DNA from: Antedon mediterranea
Lineage: Eukaryota > Echinodermata > Crinoidea > Comatulida > Antedonidae
Reading direction: 5' to 3'
NCBI RefSeq assembly: GCF_964355755.1
Contig: NC_092673.1
Coordinates: forward strand, 22,637,001-22,701,000
Length of the DNA stretch: 64,000 nt
The position numbers and the translations under genes are program-made. Numbering within the stretch: position 1 is the first letter of the stretch; every line of letters begins with the position of its first letter. The notes under the pieces are model-generated. The model searched no databases. It was given only the letters and a program-made list of their open reading frames with translations, and was not told where the DNA came from. This document shows positions 53,578 through 64,000 of the stretch, piece by piece.

Positions 53578-56500
53578 TTTTTGGTTTCGTTTCGTTTTTA
53601 CGCTGTAATGAGACAAAATATTTTATTTCGAAAACATAGTCTAGAACCTAGGACACAACTAAATTGCTACTATAGTTTCATGTTTAGTTAAATAGTTTAC
53701 ATCACAAAATCACAAAACACTTTAAAATTAATTTTGATAAACTTGTTAATTTCTTTGCTACATAATGAGTAAATAATCTAGCAGAAATCCGTCGCCTGAG
53801 ACTCTTTAACACATGAAAAAATGTACCTCTTTATGATTATTAAAACGTAACACTGAGGTAATCCGCATCCCGTTATTATTAAAACAAAGCGAGGCGGTTG
53901 TATTGATGCCGTTCTCATGGGAAACGTGTTGGTCGTAATTTTACTGATATCATTTTACAGGTAATTGAGATTCAAGCTAAGTGTAACTCGTACAAAAATT
54001 TCAATTAAATCCTACACGTAAAATGTGTGCCGGGCAATTAACCCGGAATCATCCTACAGCAGCCTAGACTGCTGGTAACCCCAGGCAACAGCAATCATGC
54101 AAGCAACAGCGGTAAAAATAATAAAAAAGTAAATCGCTGTACAGATTAATAAAATGCAATCTTGTATATTGTTTCTCTTTAAGTGATTATATATAAAATA
54201 ACCTTTTTTTAACGAAATGAGATTGATAAAACTATTATTTTTTAAGTAAACCATTATACACAGTATCCGCAAAAGTTATATTATGTTAAACTGTATATTT
54301 TTAGATGTTATAATAATGTTTAGGCCTATTGCACAACAACAATAATTTAAAAAAAAAAATATTTTTGAGTTTAACCGAATTTTATAATTAGTTTAGGCCT
54401 AGGCCTATATTGATTTTTTTTTTTTAATAACATGGATTTAATTGTGATTTATGTTGTTAGATTTACTATCAGACATTTTTTATTATAAGATAAAGAATAA
54501 TGTTAGTTAGAGATACAACGTGCAAATACACAACGAAGTGTGGCATGATGGATTTGAGACGGCGAATCCAAGGGTGGGGAAAATGCAAATGATAGTACAT
54601 TATGTTCAGTTCAGTGTTTTAGGCTCCTCCATTCTATTTAAAAATCCTGGATCCGGCAATCAACATCATTATGTTTAGGCCTATCCTACAATAAATTATA
54701 TATTATGTTATATATAATATAATTATATTATTTAATGATGGTTACCTCACAATTAAAGCCTACCTCATCAATGCCTACATTACGAACACTCCATCAAGTT
54801 TTATTGTTAACGCGCACCGCAACCATAAAACACTTTGATATTCATAGTAGATAATAAAACCCAGTATAGGTTTATTAAACCTGACTTCTTATTATTATCC
54901 ACCTATTCATTATATCAAGACACTGGCAGAGAAAGAATAGAAAAACGTGAGAAATGCACTTCTTTCGACACCGTTCAATAATTACACTACCTATCAAAAT
55001 AAAATTGAATCGTATTTACTGACAAATTACCTTATTAGCTTTGAATAAGCTAACGTAAATATTCATAGGGAAGAATCTACAGCTGCCGTAGTGAATATTT
55101 TCCCTGTGTCTTCTTTATAAGGAAACGACAAAGGCCTCAAAATAATTCAAAATTATTCATTACTTATAATTTAAAAGGTTATTGTCTAAATTTCATGTAC
55201 ATTTCAAACATAAAGTACGGTACACTATGAGATCGATTTGTTTCTTTATTCTTTATTTTGGTATTATGTACTAAAAATCCTTTTTAGTAATTGTTATTCA
55301 AAAATGACGTTTGGCTGAGCAAATATCAAATCCTTTAAACTATCAAAATAATGGATTGACTACCTATAATATTAATAATAATAGGCCTACATACATATTT
55401 TATATAACACTATTTGTTAGGCAAATAATTTGCTCGCAATATAGACGTTTCAGAACATTGCATTTATCATTATAAACAGGCTTAATTAATTAGATGGTTA
55501 TTTTTATTCATCAGTAGTCAAAATACATGTTGAGAATGAGTGTAATAAATGTATACAGTACCTATACAATGAGCTGTCATTAAGCACTATTATAATGTAC
55601 AACAAAATATGATGTACGATACTTTTTATACAGTGTCTACAATGGCATCATTGATCATGTATTTTCATTCAAAATAACCGGACCATATTTGGACAAATAT
55701 TGTCGTTTTTAAAGATACAGCACCTTCACCTGGATCAGCAATTCAGTTGTTGCTCGCAATAGGTTTTTCTCTGTTGGAATTTACTGTTTTCTACCGTTTT
55801 AAAAATCAATCAATGCTATTTTTCAAACTTTGGAAGTTTGAAACAAGCCGCGCACGAAATCATCAGAAATCAATTTTTTTTTTTTTTTGCGCAATACCTT
55901 CACATACGACGATTTTACTTTAATTTACTTTTTAATGAGTTACGTGTTCAAATGTCGTTAAAACTGGACATCGGACTTTGGATTCCGTCGCATGCCGTAA
56001 TCGACGCGAAATTCGTTGCGTTGCGTCTAGTCCAACCCGATTTCTGCCCTATGGTATATTCAGTAATAAAAATTAAAATAGTTTAGATACTTAGTTATCA
56101 AAAATAATTATAATATAAAATTAATTCGAAAAAAAGTAAATTATATACACACGTATTGTCTGCTGTAAATACAACTTTACAGGGTTTAGGATTATTCAAA
56201 AAATATCCATGTCATACACGAAATAAGCTGGTTGTATGCGATGTATAACATCACATGGTAAAGTAAAAACTAATAGAACGAATGGTTAAATAGTACACAC
56301 CGCCATCAAACTGCTGAGTACCAGGCCATATGACAGAAGAGTTTTTAATAAACAGACACGCTTAGCATTATGCACACGCGCTCCTTCATTATACAATACA
56401 ATTGTAATTATTTCTCAAACTGTAACTTATTCCGTCTACTTATGAAAGATCGTAAGGTTAATCTAGAAAACGTGTTGCATATGGAACACAACCCAGTTCA

Positions 56501-59339
56501 CCTGCTATAAATATAAAGAACATCTTAATAGTCATATTAATAAATCTCTCATATTTTAACAAGTAACTAGATAGTGGACAAAATATGACTGTTGCAAAAT
56601 ACTATCCAGATTTTAATCTTCTTATCTGCACAGTATTGTATGAAACAATGAAAATCTTAAAGAATAATCGATGCGAAAAATTTGTTAGCGATACGCTAAG
56701 AATTGTATTGAAAAGAATCGGTGTAAAGTTTCAAGAAACTGCCTTGTTAATTCATCAGTCAATTTGTTAGAATTAAACACACACAATGGCATGTAAATCG
56801 GTTCTTTTTTATAATTACTTTCCAAACAACTAATGCCTGCTGCTCAATCATTTAATTAAACCATAACTTTTTGAGCGCAAAATGTTATTTGTAAACTTGG
56901 TTTTACTGTTATATTTTTCAATGTCAGGACGCGTACCAGCTTGGAGTCATAGAAAAAGGTGTCACTCTTTCCTCGCGTATGTGATACCAATTCATTTGAA
57001 ATGAAATAATTTAGAATGGTTTTTATATCTGGTCTACACAATGTCCTAAATACAAAATGTCACCCACTTATACGCAGAAATACTTGTTTGGTTTTTTTTA
57101 AATTCTCGAATTGTCGATCTCTGGAACTTCTATGCCAAACAACGTTATGCTGAGCACTTCCATAAAAAACAACTACAAGAAACATATACAAATCACTAAG
57201 AGAAGAGGCATCTCCCATGAGTTAACTCGGTGCCTCCTTATAAAATATCACTATTATAGTTTTATTAAGGAGGCATTGATATCATACAGGAACTGAGGTT
57301 AAGCAAACAATCGGAGTTTTAAATTTATATAATTGATACTGATGAAGAGAAAGAAACGAATGTGTTAACTTTTAAACACTCTTTTTTCATTTTTCACACA
57401 GTATGTTACTAATGCTATTTTGTTGGAATTGAAGAGGGCCTATGAATAACAATTGGCATTATTTTGTTCACCTGGAACTGATACGCTCTATAAATAAACT
57501 TGAAATAAAAGAAAATAAATTCTGAACCAATGATGCTACGATAAATGCAACTTGTATACACTAAACATAACTTAATTTAATCTACGTAAAAATAGCTTCA
57601 AATTACTTTTAACTGTTGTTAATATAAGTAGATTTAATTAGTATTTTCGTTACCGGCAGTTGTAAAAACAGAGTGACTACTGCCGCATTGTTGGTCAATA
57701 CAATTGATATAATTCGTCTCCTGGCGATTTCTAATCACATTCGTACAGAATGCCGAGTGGAAAGCATTTGTACACTTGTTGGTTACAAAGCGTTGATTTT
57801 AACTTTCCATTACTTTTATAGAGTTGGAATCCAGAATAATTGTTAATTTCTTTGATCAGGAAAGAGTGAAATTCACCCTTCCTTGCTTTGATCAATCTCT
57901 TCCTCGCAACTGTTTTTTTTTTTTTTGCGTTTTTCAGTGCAGCTATACTTTCCATGGGGTTTTCTCCATTCGAACAAAAATTTAAAAAACAATATTAAAG
58001 AATTATACAAACACGAATTATGAGTTAGTTAAAGCAGGGAAGAGTGAAATTATGTATATTATTTCACTCTTCTCTGGTTAAAGCCTAAGTTTATAATAAT
58101 TCCTTTCGTAATTATTGATAATAATTATTTTAATGAATGATGTTGATGATTTTGGCGGTGATTATCATGATAACAATGGCTATGATTATAGTAATGACAA
58201 CGATGATTTAACGAGGCATACGATAACTGATAATTTCAACCATCAACCACCAGGATGACTACAATTATAATAATTATTATTATAATTTGATAACAAATAT
58301 TCGTTAAAGATATATTTTCCCCCTAAACTTTTTTTTTCAAATTGTTGAGATTCAATATGCCATTTTAATGTCACCTAAGCCTAATAGTTATTCACATTGA
58401 CCAAACACTGGATGTAAAAAATAATAATTTACCTGAAAAAAAAATGTAATTTAAAGCAAAAAATACTTAAAATGTCTGTCAGACAAAGTTTAACAGTTTC
58501 TTTTGTTTTTTATAAGTGAAACAATTATTTTCTTGCGTTTTTTTTTACAGAAGTGAATAACTTAAATAAAACTGCAAAATGGTCTATTTAAGGTGTGATT
58601 TTATTAATCTTAATTTTCAATACATCTTTAACTAATTGATATAAAATGACATTATTAGTTTGTTATTGTTGTATGCATTCTTTGTCGAATTTAATCCGTT
58701 ATGTGAGAATTTAACACATGTTTCCTTATGCAAATATACACAAACTCATTAGAAGTCATGATTTATTTATAACACTGTTCAGGAGGTAAACATGCTTTAT
58801 ATCCACACATTGTATTTAAATCTCATATTTTTATCTCTTAGACATAAAACTCATATGTGTTTGTTTTTGGACCACACGTATAGCTTGATTAATATTTCAT
58901 TGAGCTAACATCAAAGAAACTATTTTCTACATCTTTGATTGGTAAATATGATTTTACAGCAGTGATTACAAAGGGATGAATAAATATAAAACATATATGA
59001 GACAGAGACAGGTATGACTATGAATTTGTTCACAAGGATTAATTATAAGATTTTTAAATGAATATTTATTTTATGTTTACACCGTTGTCAAGCAACCAAC
59101 TGCCACTATCAATAACTTCATTAACAGTAAACTTACTTACAATAGCGAACATCATCAAGAAATATTAAAGAGATTTCATTGAATTTGCACGCTTCATTAG
59201 CTCGGGAGTTTCTAAGTTGGGGACCTACCTCAATCTTCCAATCCAATTTTCATGGTATTCATGGTAGTGTGCTACGTCTAAACATTTGCCGTAACTCTAC
59301 TGGTGATACTGCTGCTACTATACTTTTACCAGGTTTACT

Positions 59340-60530
59340 GCTGCCCACACCAGTGGTACTGCTTCTCCTGCTACTTTTATACCGGTGGTAATGCTTCTCC
59401 TGCTACTTTTATACCGGTGGTACTGCTTCTCCTGCTACTTTTATACCGGTGGTAATGCTTCTCCTGCTACTTTTAAACCGGTGGTAATGCTTCTCCTGCT
59501 ACTTTTATACCAGTGGTACTGCTTCTCCTGCTACTTTTATACCGGTGGTAATGCTTCTCCTGCTACTTTTATACCGGTGGTAATGCTTCTCTTGCTACTT
59601 TTATACCGGTGGTAATGCTTCTCCTGCTACTTTTATACCGGTGGTAATGCTTCTCCTGCTACTTTTATACCGGTGGTACTGCTTCTCCTGCTACTTTTAT
59701 ACCGGTGGTAATGCTTCTCCTGCTACTTTTATACCGGTGGTAATGCTTCTCTTGCTACTTTTATACCGGTGGTAATGCTTCTCCTGCTACTTTTATACCG
59801 GTGGTAATGCTTCTCCTGCTACTTTTATACCGGTGGTACTGCTTCTCCTGCTACTTTTATACCGGTGGTAATGCTTCTCCTGCTACTTTTATACCGGTGG
59901 TAATGCTTCTCTTGCTACTTTTATACCGGTGGTAATGCTTCTCCTGCTACTTTTATACCGGTGGTAATGCTTCTCCTGCTACTTTTATACCGGTGGTAAT
60001 GCTTCTCCTGCTACTTTTATACCGGTGGTACTGCTTCTCCTGCTACTTTTATACCGGTGGTAATGCTTCTCCTGCTACTTTTATACCGGTGGTAATGCTT
60101 CTCTTGCTACTTTTATACCGGTGGTAATGCTTCTCCTGCTACTTTTATATCAGTGGTACTGCTTCTCCAGCTACTTTTATACCGGTGGTAATGCTTCTCC
60201 TGCTACTTTTATACCGGTGGTACTGCTTCATCTCCTGCATTTATACCAGTGCTACTGCTTCTCCTGCTACTTTTATACATGTGGTATTTCTGCTCTTACT
60301 ACTTGTATACCTGTGGTACTGCTTATGCTACTTTTATACCGGTGGTACTTCTGCTGTTACTTTTATACCAGTGGTACCGCTACTTCTGCTACTTTTTACA
60401 TGTGGTATTTCTGCTCTTTACATATACCAGGTACTGGTTTTTCTACTACTTTTATACCGGTGATCCTGCTACTTTTACCGGCGGTGATCATGATACTACT
60501 GCTGCTACTTCTACTACTTCTATACCGATG
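59340..60530. repeat. 32-bp minisatellite with 160-bp higher-order repeat
   Basis: The unit contains GGTAATGCTTCTCCTGCTAC and TTTTATACC. Variants TACTGC (C), TAATGC (A) and CTTGC (B) recur in the order C-A-B-A-A, giving a 160-bp period across 59515-60027 with one 192-bp and one 128-bp deviant. After about 60230 the copies decay. Open frames through it are repeat artefacts. Confidence 0.95.
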
Positions 60531-63500
60531 ATGCGGCTGCTGCTGCTGATACCACACTCCTCTATACTACTATTTCAGTCTACAGTTGTGATTCTTTTTC
60601 TTGTGTCCTTAGTATATTTTCTATTTACTATGCTGTGTCTTATTAGCACTATTACTGATTTGAGAAACCATAGTCAATTTAGATAAGATATTCTTACTGC
60701 CCATTTGTATCCACGTTGTTTTTTCTGGTCTAGGTTTTTTTATAATTACATTTTAATGTTTTAATATATTGTTGTACAGTTGTTACTTTCAATAATATTA
60801 TGTATGTCTATTTTGTGTTTTAATGTTTGCAAGCATTGCACATTTTGATGCAATGCAGTTCTTGACTGCAATATCAATTTTTAATATCAAGTTTTTATAT
60901 ATACCAGAATAAAATAAAATAAAATAAAAATTATTGACTATGGAGAAACATAAAACACACATTCAGTTCAGTTGATTTGTGTGCTCACCTGGGCATTAAG
61001 ATGGTTTCTTAAACTGATGTTAACATTGGTTATGCTCTCCTCGTTATTTATTTGTCTACTCTAATACCGTATTTAATACAATTTAGAAAACAAATGCATC
61101 TTAGGTATTTTAAAAGTAATACACTGGTTCGTTGATATAAAACATTGTTTACGAATTGGAACACGGTTATTTTCATAGTTTAGCAGATAATCACAATTGT
61201 AGAAATATATAATGATTAATTAAATCAATTGGAGTAAATATCGACTGGCTCACGCTTCTTAGACTGACGGACGTGTGTCGGCCAGCAGACATGACTATTC
61301 CGAACCGTCATTGCTAAATTTATTCTCGATTTGCAGCCGGCGATACAGCTCGGATTCACACGAGGAATGCGTGGTCTTTGAATTCAAGTTATGAGACCGG
61401 TAACATAAAATCATTATTTAATGACTTATAGATTTGAATTCGATTGCGGAAAAAACCAGAGTAATTTTTCGAAAATATTCATTCGCTTTCTTTCTGTATA
61501 TACAAACAATAATTAAGAGTTTACAGTTAGATCTTTCTTTTTAGATCGTTTTTCTTTTTTTAACACTAAACTGGTTATCATTCTCTGTGTTATTTATTTG
61601 TTGGTAGGCCTACATGTTGGTTGTTTGATTAGTATCATCATTGTGCAATCGATTAAAGGGTAGACATTTCTATTGCAGTATTTTGACTTCTTCATCGACG
61701 TCAACAAACATGGGGTTACAATGTTGTTGGGTTTATATTAATATATTAAACAATACAACAAACACAGAGCTCTCTTTAAAGATGCATTGTCCCCCCAAAA
61801 ACATGAATAATGAAGATTAATTGAACGAGACTTTATATATTATTTTGTAGTTTTAATAAAGTTAATAATTTCCGTAAAAAAAAACGAAAAAAATAATGTT
61901 TTCACTTATAAAATGACAAAATAAATGGTTAAAATCAACCAAAAACCCATTATGAACTCTATAGTTCACTATGTCGGTCGGTCGGTCTGTCGGTCTGTCT
62001 GTCGGTCCGGTATCACTATGCGTTTTAGCACGCGACTTATGTTGGCCTTGTTTGCTTTAAATTACAGGTTTTTTTTTAGGTTTTTTCGATCCAATTTTTG
62101 GTCAAAGTGGATAGGCCCTAACTATTATGTTAAATTAAAATGACATAGGCCTATTCAACAAAAATGTTGTTTTTGTGGGTTTCATTTGTTGATTGGTAGT
62201 AAGGGTCTTTCCTGTCTTAGGAATATGTAGATATTGAAACGGTCGAAAGTCCGGTTCACGCACGACCGCCTATGAATTGCTAAATACAGTAATAACTAAT
62301 TCTAAGGGTTCCCTTCTTCCTACATCTCCCATCCCTCGCATACCCAACTCTTGACACCAACATTCTTTATAATTATGATGTTAAGTACATATGAGGGTTA
62401 TAAGGGCGACGCAGTGCTCTTCTTGCCCGCGAAAATGGAAATTCAGCAGGCACACAGACAATCACGAGAGTATTTGCCAAAATAACCCGTATTATAATCC
62501 AAGCTCAATTAATTGTAGTTCACTTCTCTATTTTATTGTTTCTCAAAATGTGTGTAAAATCTACACACATCGTTGCCGCTTTATTCATTTTCCTTTAAAT
62601 CAATCATTGCTTTTAATCATTATCGTAGAAGTAGGCCTGTGTCACAACTCTGATCGGATGTAATCAAGAAAATATACACTGTCCTGTCGCCATCATTCAA
62701 AACTATTCAAATGTTATTACATTTTGGTTTATAGGCAAAATCTTTATCGTCCTGTTAGCATGTCTTAAAAGAAAAACAAACTAAAAACACAATACGATTC
62801 ATGAGTAAAATTCAATTTGAAATATTCATGTTCATGATTATGCTTACAATCATTTATGTATTATATCAAAATCATGTTTTAATATAGATGTTATGAAATC
62901 GAACGTATGAAATGCATTTATAATTTGACAACTTCTATTGTCTTTCTGAAAAAAAAAGTAATTAAAGGAATATTGTGTTTATTCTTCATGTAAAAATTAC
63001 AATGAATTTAAATTTGCTTTACCACTGATCATATTATTATAGGCCTATATTTATCTTTATTTACTGTTGAATATTGAAACAAGGCAATTAAATTTAACCT
63101 GATTCTAATTTCGATTCTATTTATAGTAGACTATATATTATACTGATGCAACGCGCTTTCAACCCATTCAGAAGGAATATCTTACGAAAAGTTAAAGTTG
63201 CAGCAGGCTTATTAATTCCCACCAGTCTACGAAAATACAACCAAATGTAACATAATACAAGGGTTTAGACTATCAACATTTGATCAAGAATATTACTGAG
63301 TGTCCAATTGCAAAATTTCCGAAACAAATCTGAAGAACTTAGTAAAACTGATAATCGTAAAAGCGAGTGAACTTAAGTGGGTTAAATTTCTAGCCTACGG
63401 TCAGTGCAAACATGGAAGCGGGCGATCGCCAATTCTATTCGCGTGCAGCCTGTAACTATTACAAAAGAACTTCGGAAAAGATTGTTTACAATAATCTACA

Positions 63501-64000
63501 GCAGCGTAATGATCATGTAACATATTACTTATAGATATCGATTTCGAAGAGAAATTTCTATTTGTTTGATTAGTTATTATTTAGAAACAAACAAATACCA
63601 TCTGCAAATGATTTGCTTAATATATCTGTTTCTTAATCTTTTTCTTATTTTACACGATGTTTCTTTAATAATATCACCATCAGCTCAAACGAACAATTTA
63701 CCTAATAAATAAATTGTTTAGAAAATTTTAGTCTAATTCGGCTTGTTTGTGTTTCTCTTTATTTAGCAATATATTTAATTTTGTTCAATGTAATCTAGGA
63801 ATACCAAGTTAAATACGATTAAATTTGTAGAATTGTATTTAGAAGCTTTCAATTAAAAACCATATTACAATCATCAGCACATCACTTAAACAAAACAAAA
63901 CAAAGAAAAGTAACTAGTCTTTTCGTTTTCTTTGCCCGCAAATTTAGTTTCTCTTTTTTTGCAAAATACTATACACTGGTAATTTATAAATAACAGTCCG
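60531..64000. other. gene-poor region, right part
   Basis: No gene recognised. A (TCGG/TCTG)n microsatellite lies at 61975-62010; GC-richer patches at 61240-61400 and 63390-63460 stand out from AT-rich surroundings and could be regulatory or unrecognised exons. Confidence 0.5.

Larger units (their letters stand above)
50811..59300. other. gene-poor region, middle part
   Basis: No gene recognised. Holds a tRNA-derived fragment (52527-52600), a MITE (53455-53577), AGAGTGAA palindromes (57852-57895, 58035-58076) and low-complexity GAT-rich sequence (58130-58230). Confidence 0.5.

Noticed and set aside
54054-54272. Short hydrophobic frame on the minus strand
   Set aside because: Low complexity and no supporting features; typical of AT-rich DNA.
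59179-60686. Several 70-145-codon Leu/Tyr-rich frames
   Set aside because: They run through the 32-bp minisatellite and its degenerate copies; sequence is dictated by the repeat.

Overview
The window is AT-rich animal DNA: multi-exon genes with GT..AG introns, dense transposon remnants, minisatellites and a scattered AGGCCTA motif. Gene content and repeat style suggest a marine invertebrate, probably a deuterostome such as an echinoderm. That assignment is inference; no species marker is visible.

Two host genes are supported, both on the minus strand. (1) From 19294 leftward past base 1 lies the 5' part of a giant secreted or membrane protein like Bark beetle/Anakonda, the tricellular-junction protein of insects. 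I reconstructed 15 coding exons with consistent splice phases, giving 2858 codons before the window edge. They encode a signal peptide, three repeats of [strand-rich leader + SRCR + beta-helix + CUB-like], a C-type-lectin domain, an EGF pair, a PSI-like domain and an unassigned region. (2) From 38907 to 30261 lies a complete CDC7 (DDK) kinase gene of nine coding exons and 564 residues. It has an untranslated first exon near 40.5 kb and an E2F-type site beside it.

The most unusual object is a 4.9-kb element at 3115-8006, in a bark intron and on the opposite strand. It has long terminal inverted repeats flanked by TA. It carries a three-exon gene with duplicated CxxC..HxxC modules, a domain that follows the order of FEN1/EXO1/XPG nucleases, and a Cys-rich tail. 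This copy has two frame breaks.

Other mobile DNA: a 3.2-kb foldback element (20196-23434) built of ~345-bp subrepeats rich in ATGCAAAT, a 5'-truncated LINE (24305-25805), a LINE tail (1610-1880), a tRNA-derived SINE, several MITE-like elements (one at 39288-40110 with a 7-bp target duplication) and a pair of hairpin-type termini. Minisatellites lie at 35.2-36.0 kb (66-bp unit), 50.2-50.8 kb (~115 bp) and 59.3-60.5 kb (32 bp, with a 160-bp higher-order period).

From about 40.6 kb to the end (23 kb) I see no convincing gene, only repeats, short palindromes and a few GC-richer islands that may be regulatory.
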